Origin: Pseudeuparius sepicola
Lineage: Eukaryota > Arthropoda > Insecta > Coleoptera > Anthribidae
Direction of reading: 5' to 3'
Assembly (NCBI GenBank): GCA_963920635.1
Contig: OY987302.1
Location: 43,341,500 to 43,405,499, forward strand
Length of the DNA: 64,000 bases
The notes under the pieces are model-generated. The model had not been told where the DNA came from, ran no database searches, and saw only the letters and a program-made list of their open reading frames with translations. Made by a program: the position numbers and the translations under genes. Below, in pieces: positions 1 to 12,350 of the stretch. Every line of letters begins with the position of its first letter. The stretch's first letter is position 1.

Positions 1-207
1 AGCCAAGTTTCCCGGTGCAAAAATCCATATAGGTCGCTTATAAATACAGACGATATCAGGCTAGAACACGATGAACACTATAATGATGGGGGTTATTAAC
101 TTTTTGCTAAACCTTTTTAAATTTTTTTAGCATCTCTTTAGGTATTTACCCAATTTAGATCGTTAGTTGTTTAAAACGCAGACATAGGTTAACCTAAGTT
201 ATCAATT

Positions 208-1126
208 GCAGATCAAAGTTCCCTCCTTCACCAACGTAACATCAAAGGTATTGCTATCTTTGTTGGGACATGTCCTGACAATCATCTGCACGCGCAATGA
301 TCCCAGCCAGCCCATTACCGGTTTCATCCTCTTTGGGAATCATCCGATGGACGTAGACAAAATCCAGAGTGGATAGATTCAAAAGATAGAACCAACAGAA
401 ACAACTACTCCGAGGGCTAATACCCCTACCCGCATTGAACTACACCATTGGTTCTTGATTTTCGTTGGGAATAAACATTGCAGATCAAAGTTCCCTCCTT
501 CACCAACTTTGATCTGCAATGTTTATTCCCAACGAAAATCAGGAACCAATGGTGTAGTTCAATGCCGGTAGGGGTATTAGCCCTCGGAGTAGCTGTTTCT
601 GTTGGTTCTATCTTTTGAATCTATGCACTCTGGATTTTGCCTACGTCCACCTGATGATTCCCAAAGAGGATGAAACCGCTAATGGGCTGGCTGGGATCAT
701 TGTGCCTGCAGATGATTGTCAGGACATGTCCCAACAAAGATAGCAATATCTTTGATGTTACGTTGGTGAAGGAGGGAACTTTGATCTGCAATGTTTATTC
801 CCAACGAAAATCAAGAACCAACGGTGTAGTTCAATGCCGGTAGGGGTATTAGCCCTCGGAGTAGTTGTTTCTGTTGGTTCTATCTTTTGAATCTATCCAC
901 TCTGGATTTTGCATGCCTACGTCCATCTGATGATTCCCAACGAGGATGAAACCGGTAATGGGCTGGCTGGGATCATTGTGCCTGCAGATGATTGTCAGGA
1001 CATGTCCCAACAAAGATAGCAATATCTTTGATGTTACGTTGGTGAAGGAGGGAACTTTGATCTGCAATGTTTATTCCCAACGAAAATCAAGAACCAATGG
1101 TGTAGTTCAATGCCGGTAGGGGTTAT
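208..1126. repeat. Satellite-like 272-276 bp repeat in inverted-tandem arrangement
   Basis: A unit of about 272 bp lies in one orientation at 208-478 with a partial copy at 479-507. The array then flips: reverse-complement units run 508-779 (272 bp), 780-1055 (276 bp, carrying an extra CATG) and a partial 1056-1126. Unit starts are marked by TTTGATCTGCAATG at 508, 780 and 1056. Units differ at scattered positions, so they are related but not freshly duplicated. Minus-strand open frames across the units are not supported as genes. Confidence 0.9.
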
Positions 1127-4100
1127 CAAGTTCGTAAGTGTCGGTAGGTGTGTAAGTGTAGGTCTCTATCCGACTCTCTTTAAAGCAATTCAGGTTAAAC
1201 TGCCCCTAGTTCAAAAAACTTCACTATTGCTCCTGTTAATCGTTGTACCTACTTGCCCAGCGCTGTTCCGGTGTATCGTATCTTGTTATTTTCTTTTAAA
1301 TGTAAACCGGTAATTGCTTTGGTTCGTGAGTTTTCTTGCAAAAACAATCATTTTTTTTATATACAACAAAAGTTAAACCGAAATATTCTTCGTTTGTTAA
1401 TTTATTCTGGAAAATTAACAGATTTTATTAATTATTATATAAATATTAACAATATTATTCTGATTTCTTCTTTATATTCCATAGAGAACATAATGGTATA
1501 GTCTCGGGTATAGTACGATATATCTAAATAGTGTTTTATTTTTAAATAAATTGAATACAGACTTGTGGCAAACTAACTTAGTTCATATTAGTTCCTAATA
1601 GGAATCTGAAGCTAATAATCATTCACATGCGTGGGAGCTTTCGAGGACTTTCTTTTGATATTGATTCCGTATTTCTCCTATATTCGTTCGGTTGAATTTG
1701 TTTTTTAAATTTACATCACCCTTTATTTTCCCAGGACATAAATAATTTGTAAATATCAATTCAAATTTCCGGCGGAGCAAAATACTATATGAAACAATAA
1801 GTTAAATATCTAATCATTTTTTTGAGGTAAGTAAAACCATATTATAAGTATTTTTGAATCGCTTTTATTCCTAGAACCACAGAAAATGTAGCTTGCCCTA
1901 GGCTACATTTTCTGTGCGAGAACCAAGCAATGCCAACGACAAACTTTCTCTCCAGATGACTTTATTTTGAAAAGCTCAGAAGTAAAATTGTTTTAAATTT
2001 ATGTACCTACGTTTATGTGTGATGTATTGTTTTTAATAACAGTAGAATATTTGGATTATTTTTTAAATATCCAAAATTCAAATTTAGGTATATATGTGTT
2101 ATAAAATTCTGATACGACTCAAACAATACAGTTTTTAACTTTGCATCAATATTTCCAAAGTTACAGCCGAAAATCCGATTACATACCTAATATAGGTAGG
2201 TACTGAATTTGCATTTACATAAGTCCCGCCTACAAAATAGGATGGTTTAGATTGCTTTTGGGAAACTGGGGAGATGGTATGTAGTTTTTCGATATTTAGT
2301 AGTTCTTAGCGAATCAAAACCACATAACTGCTAGTAGGGAGAATTTTTGACATTATTATGAAACGGATATGGATGAGATAGGTGGATTTTGGCATTATTT
2401 TTAAGAAACAAAGTGATTTAATATAGGGGGAAAATCCAGTGTCAACATGTCGGTTTCTATATTAGGTAAGTACCTATATTGTTTTCGGATTTCTAGATAA
2501 TGGACTATGAAAAATGATATTGGAGTAGTGATTCCATCTGCATCTGTATTTATAATAATAGTAATGTCTGTGATTTTTGAGAAATTAATAATAAACCACA
2601 ACTACATTGCTGTAGTCCTCCAAGCATGGTTTTTATGCAATCTTGATATAAGTTTCGTTACTAAAATTTTAATTAAAAACTAATAATTAGTATTGGGCAA
2701 TTCCTCTTGCGAAATAATAATGAGCTTCCAACCCTTCCAACTAGTTATAAACCATACACTCTCACGATTTCAATTCAGTTCAAAGTAACTAGACCGTAAC
2801 AATAACAGTGTAGAATATTAACGCTTCTAATGCGATTTTTAGTCTTACATTAGTTTCAGAAAGTTGAACACAAAAATAAACAGTTCTTATAACAGTCCAT
2901 TATTATTACAATACTACACACAGTTCGTTTAATTGCAAAGTAACGAGTCTGTGCCTACATAGTTGAATACTAATGTTAAAGTATAGGTATACGAGTACCT
3001 ATAAAAAAATTTCGGTACTAAATCAGAACACACCGTTTGTATTGAAGATTTTTTTTGAAGGAGTTACAAGGACTTCCATATAGAGATGAGGCCCCAATAT
3101 AAAATTTTCTTTGTCAAGCTTGTGTGTAGATACCATTTAACTTAAATTAAATGACCCAGCAAGATAAAGTATGAAAAGTAGGTAGATAACTCATATTTTT
3201 CAATCAACAAATTTGGTTGCCCCTTTTGAAAGAAAGAGTAGGTAGAGTCGTGTTAAAAAAATGTGGCACACGGTAAATTTTTTAGTTATTGATAATAGTT
3301 ACTTAGTTTGCATATTTAGCCCATGATGTTGTTGAATAAGTATTTTTAAATCGTGGTTGAGTTTACCAACATCCACGTAACTATTTTTTTAAGCTGTGAG
3401 ATACATAATAATTATTATAATAGGCAGGTAAAGTACACAAGAGTGTCCCATATATTGGTGGGTTTGTCATCTTTAACCGGAATAATATCCCTCTCGAACT
3501 CCTGATACAGAAGATTATACCTCCTGCGATTTCTATTTGTATCTGAGCTACAATAATGAGAACCAAGACCAAATGGTCGAATTGGATATGAAAAATAATA
3601 ACATGTACTTAATAAATTTAAACTCGATATTAGATTAGGTAGGTATCTCTATAAAATTGACAAAAATACCTACAAAGCGAATTTTGAGTTATAATTGTAA
3701 CCTGCTGTATCTTTTAAGGGAAGCATTGTTGTATCTACATAAGTATAATATTAAGTACATCATCTGGATTTTCTACGATTTTCTAGAATTTTTTGTAGTA
3801 CTTGAGTGAACGTTGTCCTATTTCTATTGGGAAAAGATCGGCCCTAGCCGCAAATGTCAACGAATACTAAATAATAGTAATTGTCATCCCTTCTCCGCAC
3901 AAGCATTTGGTTACTTTTGGGGTACTCCTAGTTTGGAGTATTGGGAGAATTATTATTTTATTTTTATTATTATTAAGTACATTTGTTACTTTGGAATTTC
4001 TGATTATGAACCTAGGTATATTCATAGATACTTTTACTTGTCAACAAGTGAAAGCATATTTTTAAAACACAGGAATCCACTATTAATCATGGTTCTACAA

Positions 4101-5288
4101 ATAAAGTTGGTAGCCGAGGATTATCTGCAGGAAACAACGACAAATTTTAAGGTCTTAATGACTTCCTCTACTGATAAAAATAACTTTCCCAATAAAATTA
4201 ATGAACTTCTAATTTTAAACGAATGTTGTGGAAGACTCGGACTGGGTTTCCAGCAATAAATTATATTTCTTGTAATAATACACACATTTGGGTACTGTGC
4301 GTATCTACTTGTACCTACATAACGAAAAACTGCGTAGGTAGTCCCAATGAGCATAACTAACATAACAAAATTACTTCCGCATACCTACTCCAGTGGAAAA
4401 ATATACTTAAGGAATAACATGTGTTCGTTCTATAAGTATAGATACCAATGAGAAATTTTCAGTGGTGTGAAAAATCGACTTTAAATTGTTTACCCCTACT
4501 TATGGTGCAGCAAGCAATACAATTTTGGAGTGGGAATGAAGTAGTAAGTTTGAATAAAATATGTTAACTAAAAAATTGGTAAAAATGTTAATTATTATAA
4601 TAAATCAGATATCAATATCATCCGAATCGAAAAATCTTATTATATGCAGAAGCCATGCAGATAGGTAAAGGTTAGAAGAGTGACTAAAAGCATATCTTTC
4701 GGACATATTTACAAGTTGATAGATTAATTTTTTATGACGTTACCGGATCTGGATATGTTATACGTATACTTATTTTTTCATTTGAATTAATTCATTCAGT
4801 ATTCAATTAAATGTACAAAACAACTCAAAGTGCCATGCGCCGCCGTATGAATCGGTGTTGATATACCCACAACATGGATGTAAAGAGTGTGCTTGATTGA
4901 TCCCCTATTTGATGTAGGTACCGGCTTATCTATACCATACCAATCCCTTTTTGGCATACCTAATCATGTTATCATAGGGTTCTTGCGTATGTAATTCAAA
5001 CCATATTTTTCTTTCACACTCGACAAAGCTTCATTTGGACTATCTCTGGATACTCTATTGGTTCAAGAAACGAGCACAACGAATTAATAACGAACCTGAT
5101 TAGAATATTTTTCTCCATCCTCGTCATTTAGAAAATTTTTAGTGACACTTGGTTATGTTTTCGTATCCGATGGGTGATTTACGTCGCATAGATGTCTGAG
5201 CTGGTTAAAAATAGCGATATTTGCTAAACGCGGGGCGGGCCTTTACCAATTTAGTCTTTGGATACGATACGATACGAAGACTGAAGGC
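1127..5288. other. AT-rich non-coding stretch
   Basis: No gene is supported. Open frames are short, several start at non-ATG codons, and none shows a recognisable domain. The only local structures seen are the hairpin at 1878-1916 and scattered GTACCTAC/GTAGGTA words. Confidence 0.6.
1878..1916. repeat. Perfect 15-bp hairpin
   Basis: CACAGAAAATGTAGC (1878-1892) pairs exactly with GCTACATTTTCTGTG (1902-1916) around a 9-nt loop. There is no U-run or gene nearby to suggest a terminator. It is probably a relic of a small inverted-repeat element. Confidence 0.6.
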
Positions 5289-5375
5289 GTTGAGTGAGTC
5301 AGCGCTGAGTGAGTCAGCGTTGAGTGATTATTCCTCACTCAATGCTGAAGGCATTTCACTCAACGTTGAAGGACT
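5289..5375. repeat. 15-bp tandem repeat followed by inverted copies
   Basis: GTTGAGTGAGTCAGC repeats at 15-bp spacing (5289, 5304, partial 5319). It is followed by TCACTCAATGCTGAAGG and TCACTCAACGTTGAAGG, which are reverse-complement-like versions. The block can form a local hairpin. Confidence 0.6.
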
Positions 5376-5794
5376 ACGATTGTGCAACCAGGCACTAACT
5401 ATTATCGAGAAACCAAACATGATTCGATAGACATATACCTAGCTATTTTACTTGCTCCAAGCTGATCAGACTAATATTGCCGTAAGTCTAGATAGTAGAG
5501 AGAGAAACTGGCATCATAGACAAAGCTTCACATAGAGGGTGTATACATTTAAGTGTATACAAGTCATGTATTTTGTGAGATATTTTCAAAAACCTTTTTT
5601 TGTTCGAAAGGTCTTCAAAAAACGCTTCTTTTGACGTTTTTATTTTTGTCAAAATGCAAATCCAGGGACGGCTACGATTTATTTTATACCCCGATTTTCA
5701 CAAAAACCATTTAGCGATTTTTTTTATTTAAAATCTGACACAACAGCGTTAATCAGGACACCCCAAAACCCCCATATACTAAATTTGAGCAAAA

Positions 5795-6000
5795 AATGTA
5801 GAGGGTGTTCGGTTCTACACCGTGTTAAAGTTGAGCAAAATAGGGACTTCAAAGGCACCTGGCGAGTCACACGTGCCATGGAATTATTTCAAAACAGTAG
5901 AAGAATTAACAGGACCACCCAGAGTGTTGATGGAAGAAATTGCAAGAAGACATATACACGATGTTTTTCTCTACAGCGTCTCAAACTTGACCAGCATAAA
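5795..6000 (+). repeat. Dispersed repeat, 'RTTQSV' family, copy 1
   Basis: In one frame this stretch gives the fragment NRTTQSVDGRN preceded by RDFKGTWRV. Similar fragments occur at 28961-29115 (plus; KRTTQSVGVQR) and 29455-29640 (minus; NRTTQNVGSQT, preceded by RNFKGIRRV). The nucleotide sequences also align, so this is a diverged repeat family. No stop-free long frame or known domain supports a protein. Confidence 0.55.
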
Positions 6001-6383
6001 ATTCGAAAAAAATCAGAAATTTGAGACGCAAATCGGCAACTAAATTGCACATTCGATATCAAAAATTCTAACTTCACGGCCTTGGTACACATAAAATAAT
6101 TATAGTCCAGAAAATTTAAGGTTTAATAATTGAATTCATCGGGTAAGAAAATTTTTTTCCAGCGTTAGTAAACCATATAGAAAGCTTAAATCAGAGTTTT
6201 CGACCATCAAACCCCTGGCAGGTTTTTCGCCATTTTGAATTTAGGGGTAAATTAATTTTTCGCCGATGCCAGCTGTATTTTTAATTTTACCAAAAAATAG
6301 CCCACACCATTTTTGAAGGAAAAAGGTACTCTGCAAATTTGTGTTCTTGATATTTTGTTGAATATTGCATATACAGTGTGTCC

Positions 6384-6871
6384 CACTTAAGGACTGACCA
6401 CCCCTGTAAAATTTTTATTTATAGCTCGATTTTCAAACTTTTTTTTGTTGGATAGAGCTTTAAAAATGGCATCAAACACATAATTCAGATGCATCGTGAG
6501 TTAAAGTCATGGCCCACTGAGACGGAGTTTTAGTGCTGAAATTTTGTGAAGTACTATTAGGGATTTTTTTTAGAGGAAAATTAATGCCAGATTCTTATTC
6601 AGCATTGCTCGAAACCCAGACGTACCGATTTTCATTGCCGTAGCTCTACAGGGAGTTTCAAAATTTTTATTGCCACACTTAAGGGCTGACCACCCCGTAA
6701 AATTTTTATTTATAGCTCGATTTTCATAAACTTTTTTTTGTTGGGTAGAGCTTTAAAAATGGCATTAAATGCATAATTCAGGTGCCTCGTGCGTTAAATT
6801 CATGGCCCACTGAGACGGTGTTTTAGTGCTGAAATTTCGAGAAGTACTATTAGGGATTTTTTAGAGGAAAA
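6384..6871. repeat. Direct repeat pair, ~197 bp, spaced 292 bp
   Basis: The block 6384-6580 beginning CACTTAAGGACTGACCACC recurs at 6676-6871 with scattered substitutions and small indels. Shared stretches include TTTTATTTATAGCTCGATTT and ATGGCCCACTGAGACGG. The first copy follows ATACAGTGTGTCC, resembling the TACAGGGTG termini seen on other elements in the window. Confidence 0.8.
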
Positions 6872-7026
6872 AGAAAGAAAATAAAAGCCCAATTTGTGCG
6901 AGTGGTTTTGCTAATGGGCAAAATAGGGTTTGAGAAAAAAATTATCTAGAAAAATTTCCGGCACGAGTGGTATTTGTCGAGATTATTTCACGAATACGAT
7001 TTAATAATTTCTGTATTAATTTTTTC

Positions 7027-7975
7027 TATGATTATTTCCCTCATACTTCTTGCATCCAATAAGGTAGCTCTTTCCATAAAAATCCAACTAATGATATGCC
7101 TCTGTTAGCGATAATTTGCACTAGTGCAATTACCGGTAATTGCACTTGTGCAAATTATCACTTCGTTGCTTAGCAACCGCGAATCTGTTGGATACAAACA
7201 CGTACCTACTTCTTAAAGTTTGGCAAATGCGATTATACCAATATAGACACTAAAATCGAGCAATCCTTACGCCTGGCGTAAATAAAACCACGTGTTCAAT
7301 GACGTTCCGCGATTGGTCGGTAGGCTAGAAAATTTCACCCGACTCGGCAACAGGGACGTACTCGATCGCAAAAGTGTAGTTACGCGATTTTGTCTAGTTG
7401 TTTTCAGCTATTTAGGCACTGCCACATATAATTTTATCGATGTTTTGAACCATTTTAATTAAGCCAATAATTTTTTTCCGAAATATTTTGATGTAAACAA
7501 TTGTACAACTAAAATTAAATAAAGGTCGTGCCTTAGTGCGGCCCTGGCGAATATCTCAACTCACATGCTTTTGTTTACGCCAGGCGTAAGAGTTGCTCGA
7601 TTTTAGTATACACCCTGTTGGCGTTGGTTTGTTTTCTGAATGTGTCATAAATTTAAACGGAGACGGAGGTCTAATAACAAGAATTTAGCAATGTAAAAGT
7701 TATATAAATTCATTGATACAATGCTTAATAATACCGCGACATAATTTATAAGCTGCATAATTTAGAACAGTGTAAAACACACCAATTTTAAGAAGTACGT
7801 GTTTGTATTGAACAGATTCGGGGTCGCTAAGCAACGAAGTGATAATTGCACAAGTGGTATTACCGCTTTGCTTTTGCACAAGTGCAATTATCGCTAGCAG
7901 AGGCATATGATTGGTTTGATTTTTATGGAAGGACTTACCTTATTGGATGCAAGCAGTATGAGGGAAATAATCTAT
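7027..7975. mobile_element. Fold-back element with ~195-bp inverted arms
   Basis: The left arm 7027-7222 is matched by the reverse complement of 7783-7975. Landmarks are GATTATTTCCCTCATAC and GCATCCAATAAGGTA on the outer side and the CACGTACTTCTTAAA region on the inner side. Each arm holds a nested palindrome. In the left arm this is a 50-bp near-perfect palindrome at 7110-7159 centred on ATTACCGGTAAT. No transposase frame is present, so it is non-autonomous. A second inverted-repeat element sits inside (7248-7607). Confidence 0.85.
7248..7607. mobile_element. Inner inverted-repeat element
   Basis: CACTAAAATCGAGCAA...TTACGCCTGGCGTAA (from 7248) is mirrored by TTACGCCAGGCGTAA...TTGCTCGATTTTAG ending near 7607. 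Arms are about 40 bp. TTACGCCTGGCGTAA is itself almost palindromic. The element lies between the arms of the larger fold-back. Whether it inserted there or is part of one composite element cannot be decided here. Confidence 0.7.
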
Positions 7976-8167
7976 GATATTTATTTAAACAACTTTTTTC
8001 TATGAGCTAATTACCGATGAACTTCTAGTCTGCATGGAACAGAGCAGACTATTATACTGTCAATGCGCCTGAACAGAAATTCAAGACATAACTACCTACT
8101 TGAACGTTTGTTGTGCTGGCGACAAACCATGAGCGATTGTTTTGTGTGCCTGTATGTATCCCAGATC

Positions 8168-8187
8168 AAATAAATAAATAAATAAAA
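8168..8187. repeat. (AAAT)n microsatellite
   Basis: About five AAAT units just upstream of the GC-rich block. Confidence 0.85.
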
Positions 8188-8430
8188 TACCGTGAATCCA
8201 CATTTTGTCCAGTGCCCTTGGCCATTAGCGGAATTTTTCTATGCATGGGCATGCAGTCTGCCTCGATTCGAACCAAGGTCGATCGAAGGCAAAAAACATG
8301 CAGTCTAAATGCTCGGAACATCGCCACCGCGGCCCCAATTACACGAAAATTTTATAAAAACGTCGACAAATCGACCGAAGTCGCCCTACTTCGCGGTACT
8401 CGGTCTAATAATGCTGTACGTTACTTGCAG

Positions 8431-8662
8431 ATGTGGCCCCGTCCGCGCCGCTCGGAGCGGCCGTCGTTGGGCCCGTGAGCGCATGGCCAGGACGCCGCCG
8501 CTGGTGAGCGGGGATGCGCCCGCCGCCGGGGGCGCCGGCCCGCGCCGGTCGCGGCCTCGAGCCCGACCACGGGCTGCGCCGCTTGGGGCCGGGCGCCTTC
8601 ACCGTCCTGCCGCCGGACGGGGCGCCCCCGCCGGACCCCCCGCCCGCGCCCCAGCCCTACAG
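8431..8662 (+). CDS. Putative GC-rich upstream exon of the 13.6-kb gene (partial)
   Basis: Composition changes abruptly to very GC-rich, CpG-rich DNA. A possible acceptor (TTACTTGCAG, ending 8430) precedes it and a donor CAG|GTAGGC (GT at 8663) ends it. In the donor-proximal frame the protein from ATG 8514 includes EPDHGLRRLGPGAFTV and PPPDPPPAPQPY, with the last codon split after two bases. The exon at 13634 begins with exactly one base to complete that codon, so splicing would stay in frame. Oddity: that frame has a TGA at 8505. A better-looking start, GCGCATGGCC at 8483 (MARTPPLVSGDAPAAGG), is in another frame. A sequencing indel in GC-rich DNA, a small intron (GTGAGC at 8504) or use of ATG 8514 could each explain this. 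The product is not recognised. It could instead be non-coding CpG-rich DNA. Confidence 0.4.
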
Positions 8663-9010
8663 GTAGGCGGCACTTGGCGTTGGTGGCAGTTCGCCGGGGA
8701 CGGAGGGTGGTGGAGTTCCTGGATTAGATCTCAATGTCTTCTCGCGTTTAAGCCAGTTTAGTACCAGAAATTTAACTGGGCTATCTTAAGTTTTAGATCA
8801 AGGTTGGAGAGAGGTTTATGGAAGTAAACAAATTGCTAATAATTTAAGAAAGTTTAGAATATGTTTTCAATTTATTTTTAATAATCGCATTAAAATATAT
8901 TTTAGGGGGGTTGGTAATTATTATTGCTGCTTGAACAAAAAGAGCACAAATTCCAGTCCTTGTAACATAAAAGCGTAGGTATTATTATACAGCGTGCCCT
9001 AATAGTATAT

Positions 9011-9392
9011 TATACACTTAGGTTGAGAAGTGAGCTATTATATACCGAGCTTTTTTATATCCAGAGGCGCGTAGCGCCGAAGGATATAATATGCCAGGTA
9101 AATAATGGCCTTCTCAACTGAAGTGTATATAGAATTTTTTTACTACTAACATTGAAATATTGCCATATTTTAGTTTATTTTAGTCATTTCTCGCTTTTTT
9201 CAAATACTTCGAAATATCAAGTAGCCTGGGAGTCCAGTTGTCAAGCTGATAAAATGACACTAATCTTTAAATGTCATATAGAAAATTTTTCATTATTTAC
9301 CTAGGTATTATTTTATTATCATTATTTACCTAGGGTGAGAAATCTTACTTCTCATTAGAGGAATGAGGTAAATAATGGTGATTTCTCAGGTT
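9011..9392. repeat. Hairpin-rich repeat (MITE-like)
   Basis: TATACACTTAGGTTGAGAAG (9011-9030) mirrors CTTCTCAACTGAAGTGTATA (9110-9129). A nested GATATAA/TTATATCC and GGCGC/GCGCC stem lies inside. A related unit follows at 9323-9392, sharing GGTAAATAATGG and a TGAGAA/TTCTCA pair. No coding capacity. Confidence 0.6.
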
Positions 9393-11647
9393 AGTAGTAA
9401 AAAAAAGGTCTTTACAGGACTCTACCAGGTAATATAGTGTAGCCCAAACAAAATATCAATCTAGCTAAACTTACCGCGGTCCAAAGTTGCTTCGTTTGGG
9501 CGCAATCTCGCCCTGAAGTTTAAATTTAAAATACTGTATGTGTTAGAAGCTTCGAACGAATAGCAGGATATCTATTGAAAAAAGAGTTGGTATGATGACA
9601 TCACTGTAAAGGGCGCAAAAGCCTGTAGTAATAGAGCGATACAAATTGGTCCATAGGAATAGAACTCGGGTGTTTTTAGGGAATAGACCTGCCAAACTTC
9701 TACGCCACTGAAAATATCGGTTTGAAAGTTAGTAGTTTTGAGTTTTGATGAAGCAACTCCTTCGCTATCAAAAGGTAGTTACTCGCGTAGAAACTCGACA
9801 ATTCCAGTAGTTTTCGTCGGTATATGTATTTGGCTTTCCATGTTTTTAAGCACCAACAATTAATACCGTTTTATTTTAAAATTTTGAATTTTGAATTTTT
9901 GAAACGTGCTCCGTTTCCAAATAATTTATAAAATAACCACATAATCGATTTATTTAAGTACATTTAATTCCCTTTATTATTAACAATTGTTAGCGCGTAA
10001 AACATGAAAAGCCAATTATCTCTAAACTAAAGAAATTGACTACGTTTATCCCGTGACAACTCGATCGGATTGAAATGGATCCGATTGAGTTATGTGAAAT
10101 CATTTATAATTCTACGTTTACATCATCAGTATGGAATCGTACGGTTTTCAATCCTCTCTAGGGACATTAACTTATTATACTTATTCCATAGTGGGTTGGT
10201 GCACATTTTGGCCAACTTCTGTTTGGAAATAGCGGCTTGACTTTAAATTTTAAATCTGATTGAATTTCAATCTGTAGGATTTACGGCGTCTTTTTGAATC
10301 CGCTCCAGTAAATTCAAGCCTCTCTCAGTCAGATCGAACGCGTCGAGATAAACGTAGACATTATTGAGTTTCACAAGAGAACATTTTTGATTGCGACGAT
10401 ATTTCGAGTGGCGTAGAAATTGGACAGATATAATCCCCACAAAAACCCACATGGACCAATTCGCAACACTGTTATTATATAAATCATTTTAAAATAAAAA
10501 CTTTAAGGCAACTTTGCATTAAGGTAAATTTATAAAGACCTTTTAAGGACTCCCTGTGTAGTAAAGTTAAAGTTTCCAGTGTCACGATACACCAAAAATG
10601 TTTGCTGTTATCTACCCATGCCATGATTGCATTTCACCAATTTAAAGGTTACTGAAAGAATGCAAAAAATATACAATTCGTATGAAGAGAGGTTCAAAAA
10701 ATGCGTAATAAGAAAGATACGGGGTTTGGCAGTTTACCTACTTAGAGTGTCACTTGCAAAACCCTGTATTTTTCTTATTAAGCGTTTTTGAACCTATGTT
10801 CATATGAACTTTTTTGCTTAAACTACGATTTTCTACTATCAGTTTTATTTATGACATTTACAACTGAGACACTGAACCTATATAACATATTGCCAAACTT
10901 TCAACGTGAAAAGTATTTATTCATAGCCAGACTGCCTGCTTTCGCGTGATTGCACTTATTGCTAGCCTTTTTTCTTCCAATCCTTTACGCCTTTACATAC
11001 AAAGGCTCTATGGGATCCGATAGACAGCAGCTTGCATACGTATCAAAAAATGTTCGATAATTTGCAGATTGGAATTAGGTACTTGACCTTACCAATGTTC
11101 ATAAAACAGGCTGAATTCTGGATTCACTTCTACATTTTAACTGCGCATCCTGAAAAACAGACCGTAGAATCTCTCCAAACTATTAGAGGAAGTCACACTT
11201 ATACCATAGAGCAACATTCCTGTCCTATTTAGGGACTACTGTACCTACATACATCAGTAATAAAATCTGCACCAAGAATCTTGAATCAAACACTAATCTC
11301 AACAAAATGTTCATTTATTTTCGCATTAATAAGGTATGAACTATACAGAGCTCGACAGAACTAAAGAGACTTTTCCTAATTTCCCTATAACAGAACAATA
11401 TATTAAATAATAGAAAATGGCGAAATAGGTACCTATATTCTACAAGTTATGAAATGGCCCATATTCTGATTGTGTGAAAAATGTAGGTTCTAGTCCGAGC
11501 CCAAAGTATGGCCAAAAGAAATTCACCATTCGCTTACCTCCAGCTTCTAAGGTCTATCATTTTGGAAACTGCCCTCTGATAGACTTTCCTGTCATAACCA
11601 AGGGCTGCGCAGCGAACGAGTCACCACTGAAATCAGATCAACAATAA

Positions 11648-12350
11648 GATAAATAAATCCAAAAAAATTCCCTTCTGGGATCAGACGCGGAAAGTGGTAT
11701 GTTTCAATTATATGGTCTCCCCCAATTTTATTAGAGCCTGAAACTCCTAACAGCCAGCTACAAATTAATAATAAAAATAAAATTTTGGGTTTTTCGCATT
11801 TAGGTACCTCAAAACGGCCAGTACAAAAAATGATCCTCACAAAATTTTACACAAAAAAAGTATTTACCAACCATGGGTATCGTATGGGTATACAATGGTT
11901 CTAAAACTACAAGCTAGTGTTTCGACATCCTGTAAAATCTGATTGAAATTTGACCGACCACCCAATATCGAAACGAGCTGAAATTTTGCCTACAGCTCTG
12001 GTTCTGATGACAGTATAGTATATCTAATATCGTTCTAAATCCAATAGGTACAACGGACCTCCCAAGATAAGAAGCGCAAGTTATGCCCTAGCTTGTAAAT
12101 TTAGAACCATTGGATATAGGAAAAAGTGGTACCTATCTTTTTGTATAGAGTTTTGTAGGAGTCATTTTTGTACAGAGGCTAAAATTGCGAAGTCCTGACC
12201 TAAAATGCGAAAAACCCAAAATGTGCCAATTGCGGGTGACTTTTAAGGGTGCCAGGTTCTAATAAAATTGGGTGGAGACCATAGAATAGAGAAACCTAAT
12301 ACTTTCCGTGTCTGATCCAAACAGGGCAAGTTTTTTGGATTTATTTCCCT
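11648..12350. mobile_element. Fold-back element with ~265-bp arms
   Basis: The left arm 11648-11916 (AAATAAATCCAAAAAA, GATCAGACGCGGAAAGT, CCCAATTTTATTAGA, GGGTTTTTCGCATTT, CAATGGTTCTAAA) is matched in reverse complement by 12090-12350, with indels. The centre, 11917-12089, is unpaired. There is no transposase. Arms differ at many sites, so it is old. Confidence 0.85.

Noticed and set aside
849..1067. 72-codon minus-strand frame in the satellite array
   Set aside because: Equivalent frames in the other units are interrupted and no family is known.
3813..4259. A 148-codon open frame
   Set aside because: Starts at TTG, AT-driven composition, no domain and no splice context.
8309..8761. A 150-codon GC-rich frame
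   Set aside because: It reads through the likely donor at 8663 and is largely Arg/Ala/Pro from base composition. Only part may be coding.
9695..10415. An element bounded by TTCTACGCCACT and AGTGGCGTAGAA
   Set aside because: The short inverted match points the wrong way for CAGTGGCG-type ends and lacks target duplications.
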